A stretch of DNA of 38,167 nt from Thiobacillus denitrificans (GTDB lineage: Bacteria > Pseudomonadota > Gammaproteobacteria > Burkholderiales > Thiobacillaceae), in contig DHHQ01000003.1 in the NCBI GenBank assembly GCA_002403375.1, positions 46,320-84,486 on the forward strand, given 5' to 3'. The notes beneath the pieces are model-generated. The model was not told where the DNA came from. It ran no database searches and worked only from the letters and a program-made list of their open reading frames with translations. The translations under genes were made by a program, and so were the position numbers. Positions 7,286 to 15,227 of this stretch are shown piece by piece (position 1 is the first letter of the stretch; every line of letters begins with the position of its first letter).

Positions 7286-7588
7286 TCAGGCGCCGCGGCG
7301 GCGCCACAGGTAGCGGTAGACGAAGCCCGGGTAGGCGAACACCACGAACAGCGACGCGTTGACCGCGTAGAACTCCCAGTTCTGCCTGTGGACGGCGCCG
7401 AGCTTGCCCTCCAGCAGCCATGCGATGCCGCCGACCACGAAGAACAGCACCGCAAGCTCCAGCAGGCGCCAGGCGAAGGTCTTGCTGCCGGCCTTGGGTT
7501 TGACGACGAAGAAGATGCGCTCGACGAGGAACGGGAGGTTGGCGGCGACGAAGGCCAGAATCAGCAACAGGGTGGTGGAGAAGTTCAC
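7286..7588 (-). CDS. DUF2818 family membrane protein downstream of nuoN
   Basis: This 100-residue protein has three predicted membrane helices, at about residues 3-22, 43-61 and 73-91. Charged loops lie between them (VERIFFVVKPKAGSK; GKLGAVHRQNWE), and the C-terminus is arginine-rich (YRYLWRRRGA). The family is of unknown function and, as I recall, typically sits right after nuoN in betaproteobacteria, as here. A role in complex I assembly or stability is therefore plausible but is inference. The start codon is GTG. It is separated from nuoN by 68 bp containing a strong hairpin, and from the S4 gene by 4 nt. Confidence 0.85.
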   Translation of the reverse strand: MNFSTTLLLILAFVAANLPFLVERIFFVVKPKAGSKTFAWRLLELAVLFFVVGGIAWLLEGKLGAVHRQNWEFYAVNASLFVVFAYPGFVYRYLWRRRGA

Positions 7589-7610
7589 GGGGATTCCAAA
7601 GCTAGGCGAC

Positions 7611-7632
7611 GCCGGAGCAGACCCGCTCCGGC
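7611..7632 (-). other. Intercistronic hairpin between nuoN and DUF2818
   Basis: GCCGGAGC (7611-7618) pairs perfectly with GCTCCGGC (7625-7632) around a 6-nt loop. No T-run follows on either strand, so it is not a classical terminator. It could protect the 3' end of the nuo mRNA or lower expression of the two tail genes. Confidence 0.6.
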
Positions 7633-7656
7633 CAGGGTTGGTTCACGACTGCGGGT

Positions 7657-9102
7657 TCAAAACGACGATCCGATGGCGTGCATGCACACGGCCATCAGCG
7701 GCTGCGGCAGGATGCCGAGCGCGAGCACCGCGAGTCCGTTGGCCGACATGATGACACGGACGTCGGGGCTCGCGGCGATCGGGCTGGTGTCGTGGGGCGC
7801 GTCGAAGTACATCAGCTTGACGATGCGCAGGTAGTAGAAGGCCCCGATCAGCGAGAACAGCACCGCTGCGACCGCCAGCCACACGTAGCCGATCTCGACC
7901 ACGGCCTGCAGCACAGCCAGCTTGGCATAGAAGCCGACGGTCGGCGGGATGCCCGCCATCGAGAACATCAAGAGCAGCATCAGGAAGGCGAGCCACGGGC
8001 TGCGGCGGTTCAGCCCCTTGAAGTCGTCGAGCTGGTCGGCCTCGAAGCCGGCGCGCGACAGCAGCAGGATCATGCCGAAGCCGCCCAGGCTCATCAGCGC
8101 GTACACCAGCACGTAGAACATGGCGCTGCCGTAGCCGCTCTGCGAGCCGGCGAGGATGCCGAGCAGCATGAAGCCCATGTGCGAGATGGTCGAATACGCC
8201 AGCATCCGCTTCAGGTTGGACTGCGCGATCGCCGCGATGTTGCCGAGCGCCATCGACAGGACCGCCAGGATCACCAGCATGTCGCGCCATTCGGCCACCT
8301 GCGATTCCAGCCCCTGCCCGAGGATGCGCACGACGAAGACGAACGCCGCGATCTTGGGCGCCGAGCCGATGAAAAGCGTCACCGCGGTCGGCGCGCCGTG
8401 GTAGACGTCGGGCACCCACATGTGGAACGGCACCGCGCCGAGCTTGAACGCCAGGCCGGCGACGATGAAGACGATGCCGAACACCAGCGGGATGCGCAGA
8501 TCGGTGCCATCCGCCAGCGCATGCGACATATCGGCCAGCGCCAGCGAGCCGGTCACGCCGTAGATCATCGACATGCCGTACAACAGCATGCCCGAGGCCA
8601 GCGCGCCGAGCACGAAGTACTTCATCGCCGCCTCGGTCGCCACGCTGGAGTCGCGCTGCAGCGCGACCATGGCGTAGAGGGAAAGCGACAGCAACTCGAG
8701 GCCCAGGTAGAGCGTGAGGAAATGGCTGGCCGACACCATCACCATCATGCCGAGCAGCGCGAACAGCGCCAGCACGAAGAACTCGCCCTTGTAGAGCCCG
8801 CGCGCCTGCAGGTAGTCACGCGAATAGACCAGGCCGACCGCGACGGTGAGATAGAGGAAGAGCTTGAGCGCGTCCGACAGCGGGTCGTCGATGAAGAGTC
8901 CACCGAGGGCGAGCTCAGGCATGCCGGAAAAATCGCGCAGGGTCAGGAAGGCCGCCCCGGCGAGCGTCACGAGCGAGAGTGCATAGGCGACATAGCGCCT
9001 GCCCTCGCCGAGCGCGGCGTCGGTGACCAGGATCAGCGAAACCATCGCCAGCACGAAGATCTCGGGCAGGGCGGGTGCGAATTGATTGAGGAAGTCGCTC
9101 AT
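7657..9102 (-). CDS. nuoN: NADH-quinone oxidoreductase subunit N
   Basis: NuoN is one of three antiporter-like membrane subunits of complex I that form proton channels in the membrane arm. The 481-residue protein has about 14 membrane helices. Typical motifs include GLELLSLSLYAMVA, the conserved-Lys region GLAFKLGAVPFHMWVPDVYHGAPT, and KRMLAYSTISHMGFMLLG in the broken-helix region. The ATG at 9102 is 9 nt after the nuoM stop. It is the last of the fourteen canonical nuo genes here, but two further small genes follow on the same strand. Confidence 0.97.
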   Translation of the reverse strand: MSDFLNQFAPALPEIFVLAMVSLILVTDAALGEGRRYVAYALSLVTLAGAAFLTLRDFSGMPELALGGLFIDDPLSDALKLFLYLTVAVGLVYSRDYLQARGLYKGEFFVLALFALLGMMVMVSASHFLTLYLGLELLSLSLYAMVALQRDSSVATEAAMKYFVLGALASGMLLYGMSMIYGVTGSLALADMSHALADGTDLRIPLVFGIVFIVAGLAFKLGAVPFHMWVPDVYHGAPTAVTLFIGSAPKIAAFVFVVRILGQGLESQVAEWRDMLVILAVLSMALGNIAAIAQSNLKRMLAYSTISHMGFMLLGILAGSQSGYGSAMFYVLVYALMSLGGFGMILLLSRAGFEADQLDDFKGLNRRSPWLAFLMLLLMFSMAGIPPTVGFYAKLAVLQAVVEIGYVWLAVAAVLFSLIGAFYYLRIVKLMYFDAPHDTSPIAASPDVRVIMSANGLAVLALGILPQPLMAVCMHAIGSSF

Positions 9103-9111
9103 CTCGTGACC

Positions 9112-10596
9112 TTAGGGCAGTTTGCTCTGGGCGACGTGCGCAAGCAGTTCGACCACCGATACGTGCATCACGTCGGTGAACGGCTTCGGGTACAGGCCCA
9201 TGGCGAGCACGCAGACGGCGAGCACGCCGAGCAGAACGATCTCGCGCGCATTGATGTCCTGCATTGTTTCGACGTGCGGGTTGGTGACGCTGCCGAACAC
9301 GACCCGCTTGTACATCCACAGCGTGTATGCGGCACCGAAAATCAGGGTGGTGGCGGCGACGAAGGCGAACCAGAAATTGACCTTGACGGCCGCCATGATG
9401 ACCATGAACTCGCCGACGAAGCCGCTGGTCGCGGGCAGGCCGGCGTTGGCCATGGCGAACAGCATGAAGAAGGCGGCGAACACCGGCATCCTGTTGACCA
9501 GTCCGCCGTAATCCTTGATCTGGCGAGAATGCAGGCGGTCGTACATCACCCCGATGCAGAGGAAAAGCGCCGCCGAGACGAAGCCGTGCGAGACCATCTG
9601 CACCAGTCCGCCCTCGACGCCGAGCGGGCTGAACATGAAGAAGCCGAGGGTGACGAAGCCCATGTGCGCGATCGACGAGTAGGCGATGAGCTTCTTCATG
9701 TCGGCCTGCACCAGCGCGACCAGGCCGATGTACGCGACCGCGATCAGCGACAGCGTGATAACGAGCCAGGCGAGTTCGTGGGCGGCGTCCGGGACGATCG
9801 GCAGGATGAAGCGCAGGAAGCCGTAGGCGCCGACCTTCAGCGTGATCGCCGCCAGCACCACCGAGCCGCCGGTGGGCGCCTCGACGTGGGCGTCTGGCAG
9901 CCAGGTGTGCACCGGCCACATCGGCACCTTGACGCCGAAGGCCAGCAGGAAGGCGAGGAACATCAGCGTCTGCGCCGTCATCCCGAGCGGCGTGGCATGC
10001 CAGGTCTGGATGTCGAAGCTGCCGCCCGACTGGAAATAGAGGTAGAGAAAGGACACCAGCATCAGCAGCGAGCCGAGCAGCGTGTAGAGGAAGAACTTGA
10101 ACGCCGCGTAGACCCGGTTCGGCCCGCCCCACACGCCGACGATGAGGTAGAGCGGGATCAGCATGCCCTCGAAGAAGACGTAGAACAGGATGCCGTCGAG
10201 CGCGGCGAACGCGCCGTTGATGAGGCCCGACATGATCAGGAAGGCCGCCATGTACTGCGCGACCTTGTCCTGGATCACCTGCCAGCCCGCGATCACGACC
10301 AGCACGGTGACGAAGCTGTTCAGCAGCACGAGCGGCATCGAGATGCCGTCGACGCCGAGGTGGTAGAAGACGTTGAAGGCGGGGATCCAGTCGCGCTTCT
10401 CGACGAACTGCATCGCAGGCGTGCCGGTGTCGAAGCCGGTGACGAGCGGGATCGCGACGGCGAAGCCGAGCAGCGCCCCGGCCAGCGCAAGCCAGCGCGC
10501 CACCCCCGCGTTGCGGTCGGAGCCGGTGGCGAGCACCAGCACGCCGGCGAGGATCGGCACCCAGATGACGAGAGAGAGTATGGCCTGTCCGATCAT
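9112..10596 (-). CDS. nuoM: NADH-quinone oxidoreductase subunit M
   Basis: NuoM is the middle antiporter-like proton channel subunit of complex I. The 494-residue protein has many membrane helices. It shows EGMLIPLYLIVGVWGG (containing the conserved membrane Glu), FGVKVPMWPVHTWLPDAHVEAPTGGSV, and KKLIAYSSIAHMGFVTLG, all family signatures. It lies 7 nt after nuoL and 9 nt before nuoN. A conserved start (MIGQAILSLVIWVPILAGVLVL) begins directly in the first helix. Nothing is missing or unusual. Confidence 0.97.
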   Translation of the reverse strand: MIGQAILSLVIWVPILAGVLVLATGSDRNAGVARWLALAGALLGFAVAIPLVTGFDTGTPAMQFVEKRDWIPAFNVFYHLGVDGISMPLVLLNSFVTVLVVIAGWQVIQDKVAQYMAAFLIMSGLINGAFAALDGILFYVFFEGMLIPLYLIVGVWGGPNRVYAAFKFFLYTLLGSLLMLVSFLYLYFQSGGSFDIQTWHATPLGMTAQTLMFLAFLLAFGVKVPMWPVHTWLPDAHVEAPTGGSVVLAAITLKVGAYGFLRFILPIVPDAAHELAWLVITLSLIAVAYIGLVALVQADMKKLIAYSSIAHMGFVTLGFFMFSPLGVEGGLVQMVSHGFVSAALFLCIGVMYDRLHSRQIKDYGGLVNRMPVFAAFFMLFAMANAGLPATSGFVGEFMVIMAAVKVNFWFAFVAATTLIFGAAYTLWMYKRVVFGSVTNPHVETMQDINAREIVLLGVLAVCVLAMGLYPKPFTDVMHVSVVELLAHVAQSKLP

Positions 10597-10603
10597 GTCT
10601 TGA

Positions 10604-12610
10604 TTAGTAGAGTCGCGCGAACCAGGTCACGAGGGCGAACACCCCGATCAGCATGGCGAAGGCGTAGTGGTAGATGTAGCCGGACTGGAATGCCTTGACC
10701 ACGCGCGAGAAACGTTCGACCAGGTGCGCCGTGCCGTTGACGAAGAAACCGTCAATCACGTTCTGGTCACCCCGCCGCCACAGCGCGCCGCCCAGCACGC
10801 GCGCCCCCTTGGCGAAGATCCAGCTGTAGAGCTCGTCGAACCAGTACTTGTTCACCAGCATCCGGTACACGAAGCCGAATCGCCGGGCGATCGCCGCCGG
10901 AACCGCCGGGAACCTCAGATAGAACAGCGCCGCCAGCCCCACCCCGGCCGCGGCCAGCCAGAACGGCAGCGTCGCCACGGCGTGCAGGCCCATCGCCGCC
11001 GCGCCATGGAAATGCTGGTTGAGCTCGACCATCACCGGATGGCGGTCGGCGACGTAGATCGCGTTGCCGAAGTAGTCGCCGAACAGCATGGGCTCGATGG
11101 TCATGTAGCCGATCGCCAGCGAGGGCAGCGCCAGCGCCAGCAGCGGGCCGGTGATGACCCAGGGGGTCTCGTGCGGGGTGCCCCCGCCGTGGTGGGGATC
11201 ACCGGCGTGGTGCGGATCGGGTTCGTTGCCGTGGCCGTGGCCCTGGCGGAAGCGCTCCTTACCGTGGAACACCAGGAAGTACATGCGGAACGAATAGAAC
11301 GCGGTGACGAACACGCCGGCCAGCACGGCCCAGTAGGCGAGCTCGGCCACCGGCAGGTTCGACAGCCTGACCGCCTCGATGATGCTTTCCTTGGAGTAGA
11401 ACCCCGACAGGAAGGGCGTGCCGATAAGCGCCAGCGAGCCGATCAGCGACGTGACCCAGGTGATCGGCATGTATTTTCTCAGGCCGCCCATGTAGCGGAT
11501 GTCCTGGTTGTGGTGCATGGCGATGATCACGCTGCCCGCGGCGAGGAACAGCAGTGCCTTGAAGAAGGCGTGCGTCATCAGGTGGAACACCGCGACCGAG
11601 TAGGCCGAGGCGCCGAGCGCGACCGTCATGTAGCCGAGCTGCGACAGCGTCGAATACGCCACCACCCGCTTGATGTCGTTCTGCACGATGCCGAGAAAGC
11701 CCATGAACAGCGCGGTGATCGCCCCGATCACCATGATGAAGGAGAGCGCCACGTCCGACAGTTCGTACAGCGGCGACATGCGCGCGACCATGAAGATGCC
11801 GGCGGTCACCATGGTCGCGGCGTGGATCAGCGCCGAAATCGGGGTCGGGCCTTCCATCGAGTCGGGCAGCCAGACGTGCAGCGGGAATTGCGCCGACTTG
11901 CCCATCGCGCCGATGAACAGCAGGATGCCGATGACGGTCATCAGGCTCCACGGCGCGTCGGGCCAGAGGGTGATCGTCCGCTGGGCAAAGGCGGGCGCCT
12001 TGGCGAACACGGTCGCGTAATCGAGCGTGCCGAAGTACGCCAGCACCAGGCCGATGCCGAGGATGAAGCCGAAGTCGCCCACGCGGTTGACCAGGAAGGC
12101 CTTGAGGTTGGCGTGGATCGCCGTCTCCTTGGTGTACCAGAAGCCGATGAGCAGATAGGAGACGAGTCCCACCGCTTCCCAGCCGAAGAACAGCTGCAGG
12201 AAGTTGTTGCTCATCACCAGCATCAGCATCGAGAAGGTGAACAGCGAGATGTAGCTGAAGAAGCGCTGGTAGCCCGGGTCGTCGTGCATGTAGCCGATGG
12301 TGTAGATGTGCACCATCAGCGAGACGAAGGTCACGACGAGCATCATCATCGCCGACAGCGAATCGATCAGGAACCCGACTTCGAAGCGCAGGTTGCCCAG
12401 CGCCATCCAGGTGTAGACCGTGCCGTTGAACGTGTTGCCGATGAGCACGTCCTGGAACACCGCCCAGGACGCCAGGAAGGAGACCGCCACCCCGGCGACC
12501 GTGACGACATGCGTGGCGGTCCGCCCGACGAGCTTGCCGAACAGACCCGCGACGATCGCCCCGAACAGGGGAGCCAGCGGCACGATCAGGTAGAGCGCCT
12601 GCATGTCCAT
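10604..12610 (-). CDS. nuoL: NADH-quinone oxidoreductase subunit L
   Basis: NuoL is the distal antiporter-like subunit of complex I. Its long C-terminal lateral helix runs along the membrane arm. The 668 residues fit the family. Signatures include FFGWEAVGLVSYLLIGFWY, GKSAQFPLHVWLPDSMEGPTPISALIHAATMVTAGIF, and KRVVAYSTLSQLGYM. Between helices, after LVFHGKERFRQ, is a markedly His/Gly/Pro-rich loop (about 11171-11240 on the genome) with nine histidines in some 24 residues. The start at MDMQALYLIVPLAPLFGA places the first helix properly. It begins 3 nt after nuoK. Confidence 0.97.
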   Translation of the reverse strand: MDMQALYLIVPLAPLFGAIVAGLFGKLVGRTATHVVTVAGVAVSFLASWAVFQDVLIGNTFNGTVYTWMALGNLRFEVGFLIDSLSAMMMLVVTFVSLMVHIYTIGYMHDDPGYQRFFSYISLFTFSMLMLVMSNNFLQLFFGWEAVGLVSYLLIGFWYTKETAIHANLKAFLVNRVGDFGFILGIGLVLAYFGTLDYATVFAKAPAFAQRTITLWPDAPWSLMTVIGILLFIGAMGKSAQFPLHVWLPDSMEGPTPISALIHAATMVTAGIFMVARMSPLYELSDVALSFIMVIGAITALFMGFLGIVQNDIKRVVAYSTLSQLGYMTVALGASAYSVAVFHLMTHAFFKALLFLAAGSVIIAMHHNQDIRYMGGLRKYMPITWVTSLIGSLALIGTPFLSGFYSKESIIEAVRLSNLPVAELAYWAVLAGVFVTAFYSFRMYFLVFHGKERFRQGHGHGNEPDPHHAGDPHHGGGTPHETPWVITGPLLALALPSLAIGYMTIEPMLFGDYFGNAIYVADRHPVMVELNQHFHGAAAMGLHAVATLPFWLAAAGVGLAALFYLRFPAVPAAIARRFGFVYRMLVNKYWFDELYSWIFAKGARVLGGALWRRGDQNVIDGFFVNGTAHLVERFSRVVKAFQSGYIYHYAFAMLIGVFALVTWFARLY

Positions 12611-12613
12611 GCG

Positions 12614-12919
12614 TCAGCCTTTCAGGTGGTCGAGGTCATCGACGTTGATCGTGTGCAGGCTGCGGAACAGCACCACCAGGATCGCGAGGCCGATCGCCGA
12701 TTCCGCCGCGGCGACGGTAAGGATGAAGAAGACGAAAATCTGGCCGTGGATGTCGCCGAGGAAATGCGAGAACGCGATGAAGTTCATGTTCACCGCGAGC
12801 AGCATCAGCTCGATCGCCATCAGCAGCACGATGACGTTCTTGCGGTTGAGGAAGATGCCCAGCACGCTGATGGCGAACAGGATGCCGCCCAGCACCAGGT
12901 AATGCGACAGGGAAATCAT
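12614..12919 (-). CDS. nuoK: NADH-quinone oxidoreductase subunit K
   Basis: NuoK is a small membrane subunit of complex I, homologous to MrpC/ND4L, with three helices. The 101 residues match the family. The two membrane glutamates needed for proton transfer are present as E37 (LLMAIELMLL) and E73 (VAAAESAIGL), offset by one from E. coli. The ATG overlaps the nuoJ stop in an ATGA arrangement, so translation is probably coupled. A larger open frame through this region in the same phase is not the gene; the family N-terminus MISLSHYLVL fixes the start. Confidence 0.96.
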   Translation of the reverse strand: MISLSHYLVLGGILFAISVLGIFLNRKNVIVLLMAIELMLLAVNMNFIAFSHFLGDIHGQIFVFFILTVAAAESAIGLAILVVLFRSLHTINVDDLDHLKG

Positions 12920-13557
12920 GCGCCCCCCTCCCCTGAATCCTGAATCCTGGCCCCTGGCCGCTTTTCCGCCTGCATCTTCACGATGCGCAGGCGGTCGCTG
13001 CGGCGGACCCGCACCTGCTCGGCCGGATTGATGTACTTGCTGTCCTTGCGGCGGCGCAGGGTCAGCGCGATCGCCGCGACGATCGCCACCAGCAGGATCA
13101 CCGCCGCGAGTTCGAACGCATAGACGTAGTCGGTGTAGAGCAGGCGCCCGAGTTCGCGGGTGTTGCTGTAGTCGGCAGAACGCGACGCTGGGGTGCCGGT
13201 GACGTCGAGGCCGAAATGCCTGCTGCCGAGAATCAGCGCCATCTCGATCATCAGCAGCACGGCGACGAAGCCGGCGAGCGGCAGGTAGTCCCAGAAACCC
13301 TCGCGCAGCCTGTCGAGGTTGATGTCGAGCATCATCACCACGAACAGGAACAGCACCATCACCGCACCGACGTACACGAGCACCAGGGTGATCGCGAGGA
13401 ACTCGGCCTCCAGCAGCATCCACAGGCCGGCCGCAGTGAAGAAGGCCAGCACGAGATAGAGCGCGGCGTGCACCGGGTTGCGCGCGGTGATCACGCGCAG
13501 CCCGGCGAACACCAGGATGGCGGCGAAGAAATAGAAGATGGCAGCTGTGTAGGTCAT
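12916..13557 (-). CDS. nuoJ: NADH-quinone oxidoreductase subunit J
   Basis: NuoJ is a membrane subunit next to NuoK and NuoA at the quinone-site end of the membrane arm. The 213 residues have five predicted helices. The conserved pi-bulge helix region is LVYVGAVMVLFLFVVMMLDI (about residues 58-77). The start at 13557 (MTYTAAIFYFFAA) suits the family. An in-frame ATG 16 codons further upstream would translate heptanucleotide repeat sequence and is rejected. The last 14 or so residues (RPGARIQDSGEGGA) are encoded largely by another heptanucleotide array, so the C-terminal tail looks repeat-derived. The stop overlaps the nuoK start. Confidence 0.95.
   Translation of the reverse strand: MTYTAAIFYFFAAILVFAGLRVITARNPVHAALYLVLAFFTAAGLWMLLEAEFLAITLVLVYVGAVMVLFLFVVMMLDINLDRLREGFWDYLPLAGFVAVLLMIEMALILGSRHFGLDVTGTPASRSADYSNTRELGRLLYTDYVYAFELAAVILLVAIVAAIALTLRRRKDSKYINPAEQVRVRRSDRLRIVKMQAEKRPGARIQDSGEGGA
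12932..12959 (+). repeat. Degenerate heptanucleotide array, nuoJ 3' end
   Basis: Four consecutive 7-bp units read CCTGAAT, CCTGAAT, CCTGGCC, CCTGGCC on the plus strand. The general form is CCTRRNN, and the phase is kept exactly. The array lies inside the coding end of nuoJ, which reads it on the other strand. Related arrays are at 13565-13592 and 13697-13710. Confidence 0.75.
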
Positions 13558-13564
13558 TTTTAGG

Positions 13565-13592
13565 GGCCAGGAGCTAGGATTCAGGGGCCAGG
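13565..13592 (-). repeat. Degenerate heptanucleotide array, upstream of nuoJ
   Basis: Four 7-bp units read on the minus strand as CCTGGCC, CCTGAAT, CCTAGCT, CCTGGCC. A diverged unit CCTAAAA follows, running into TTTT next to the nuoJ start region. The unit types are the same as in the array at 12932-12959, but the orientation is opposite. The two arrays flank nuoJ as an imperfect inverted pair. Confidence 0.75.
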
Positions 13593-13696
13593 GATGAAGG
13601 TTCACCGCTTATGCCCGATACCAGATTTCCGTTTGCCTGCCTCCCGTTTCGTTCGTACGTCGTGTTGTTCAAAATCAGCGCGCCCAGCACACCACC

Positions 13697-13710
13697 CCTA
13701 GCCCCTAACA
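13697..13710 (+). repeat. Short heptanucleotide remnant, nuoI side
   Basis: Two units, CCTAGCC and CCTAACA, follow the CCTRRNN pattern just downstream of the nuoI stop. With the array at 13565-13592 it brackets a 157-bp nuoI-nuoJ spacer (13558-13714) that contains no gene I can support. That spacer is AT-richer in its middle and far longer than the other nuo junctions, which are 0-9 bp. Confidence 0.5.
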
Positions 13711-13714
13711 GCCA

Positions 13715-14203
13715 TCAGCGATACTTCGCATCCGCCGCCCGGTCCTTTGCGATCTGTTCCTCGTACTGGTCACCGACCGCAAGCAGCATCGGCTTGGTGT
13801 AGACGAGGTCGCCCCGCTGTTCACCGTGGTATTCGAGGATGCGCGTTTCGACGATGGAATCGACCGGACAGGACTCCTCGCAGAAGCCGCAGAAGATGCA
13901 CTTCGTGAGGTCGATGTCATAGCGCGTGGTGCGGCGCGTGCCGTCGAGGCGCTTTTCCGACTCGATGGTGATGGCGAGCGCAGGGCAGACCGCCTCGCAG
14001 AGCTTGCAGGCGATGCAGCGCTCCTCGCCGTTCGGGTAGCGGCGCAGCGCGTGCAATCCCCTGAAGCGGGGACTCTGCGGCGTCTTCTCCTCCGGGTACT
14101 GCACGGTGATCTTGCGCGCGAACAGGTGACGCCCGGTGAGCATCATGCCGCGCAGGAGCTCGACCAGGAACAGGCTGCCGAAGAAATGGAAGATCCGTCT
14201 CAT
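13715..14203 (-). CDS. nuoI: NADH-quinone oxidoreductase subunit I
   Basis: NuoI is the ferredoxin-like subunit of complex I carrying clusters N6a and N6b, which pass electrons towards NuoB. The 162-residue protein has two intact 4Fe-4S motifs: C63-C66-C69-C73 and C102-C105-C108-C112. The N-terminal amphipathic stretch (IFHFFGSLFLVELLRGMMLTGRHL) anchors it to the membrane arm. It starts 7 nt after nuoH. After its stop comes an unusually long gap with heptanucleotide repeats before nuoJ. Confidence 0.97.
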   Translation of the reverse strand: MRRIFHFFGSLFLVELLRGMMLTGRHLFARKITVQYPEEKTPQSPRFRGLHALRRYPNGEERCIACKLCEAVCPALAITIESEKRLDGTRRTTRYDIDLTKCIFCGFCEESCPVDSIVETRILEYHGEQRGDLVYTKPMLLAVGDQYEEQIAKDRAADAKYR

Positions 14204-14210
14204 CGCGCGC

Positions 14211-15227
14211 TCAATGGAAAAGATGGCCGTACGGCGTCTGCATCATGCCGCCGACGAAGACGATCCAGACGAGGGTGACCGGAATGAACACCTTCCAGCC
14301 CAGGCGCATGATCTGGTCGTAGCGGTAGCGCGGGAAGGTCGCACGGAACCACAGGAACAGGAAGAGCACGAAGCCGGTCTTGAGCAGCCACCAGACGATG
14401 CCGTCCGGCAGGAAGGCCACCGGTGAAAGCCACCCGCCGAGGAACATCAGCGTGGTCAGCGCGGCGACCAGGATCATGTTGGCGTACTCGGCGAGGAAGA
14501 ACACGGCGAACGCCATGCCGGAGTACTCGACGTGGAAACCCGCGACGATCTCGGACTCGCCCTCCGCCACGTCGAAGGGGGCGCGGTTGGTCTCCGCCAC
14601 GCCGGCGATCAGATACACGACGAAGAGCGGAAGCAGCGGCCAGACGTACCACTGATTCCAGCCGCCCGCCTGCCCCTGCACGATGTCGATGAGGTTGAGC
14701 GACTGCGCCGCCATCAGCACGCCGACCAGCGCGAAGCCCATCGCGATCTCGTACGAGACGATCTGCGCCGCCGAGCGCATCGCGCCGAGAAAGGCGTACT
14801 TGGAGTTGGACGCCCAGCCCGCGATGATCACGCCGTAGACGCCCATCGAGGTGATCGCCATGACGTAAAGCAGGCCGGCGTTGATGTTGGCGAGCACCAG
14901 GGTGTCGGTGAAGGGAATCACCGCCCAGGCGGCCAGCGCAGGCGCGATGGCGAGAACGGGGCCGAGCAGGAACAGGCTGCGGTTGGCGCCGGAAGGGATG
15001 ATGATCTCCTTCATCAGCAGCTTCAGGCCGTCCGCGATCGGCTGCAGCAGGCCCTGGAAGCCGACCCGGTTGGGGCCGATGCGCACCTGCATCCAGCCGA
15101 TGACCTTGCGTTCGGCGTAGGTGAGGTAGGCGACGCCGAGCATCAGCGGCACGACCACCGCCATGATCTTCAGCAGCGTCCAGAGGACGGTTTGCACGGC
15201 AGCCCAGTCCACGTAGAAGGTCCCCAT
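14211..15227 (-). CDS. nuoH: NADH-quinone oxidoreductase subunit H
   Basis: NuoH is the membrane subunit that forms the quinone entry chamber with NuoB and NuoD. The protein is 338 residues with about eight helices. It shows YAERKVIGWMQVRIGPNRVGFQGLLQPIADGLKLLMKE and the acidic loop AETNRAPFDVAEGESEIVAGFHVEYSG, both strong family signatures. The ATG overlaps the nuoG stop as TGATG. A GTG one codon upstream (15230) is the alternative start and cannot be excluded. Confidence 0.96.
   Translation of the reverse strand: MGTFYVDWAAVQTVLWTLLKIMAVVVPLMLGVAYLTYAERKVIGWMQVRIGPNRVGFQGLLQPIADGLKLLMKEIIIPSGANRSLFLLGPVLAIAPALAAWAVIPFTDTLVLANINAGLLYVMAITSMGVYGVIIAGWASNSKYAFLGAMRSAAQIVSYEIAMGFALVGVLMAAQSLNLIDIVQGQAGGWNQWYVWPLLPLFVVYLIAGVAETNRAPFDVAEGESEIVAGFHVEYSGMAFAVFFLAEYANMILVAALTTLMFLGGWLSPVAFLPDGIVWWLLKTGFVLFLFLWFRATFPRYRYDQIMRLGWKVFIPVTLVWIVFVGGMMQTPYGHLFH

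Noticed and set aside
7678..10698. A 1,006-codon open frame on the plus strand
   Set aside because: It is fully antisense to nuoN and nuoM, rich in His, Arg, Glu and Gln with no recognisable domain. The minus-strand genes are unambiguous.
13558..13605. A 16-codon N-terminal extension of NuoJ
   Set aside because: The extra codons translate the heptanucleotide array (Pro/Trp/Ser-rich), unlike any NuoJ start. MTYTAAIFYF at 13557 is the family N-terminus.
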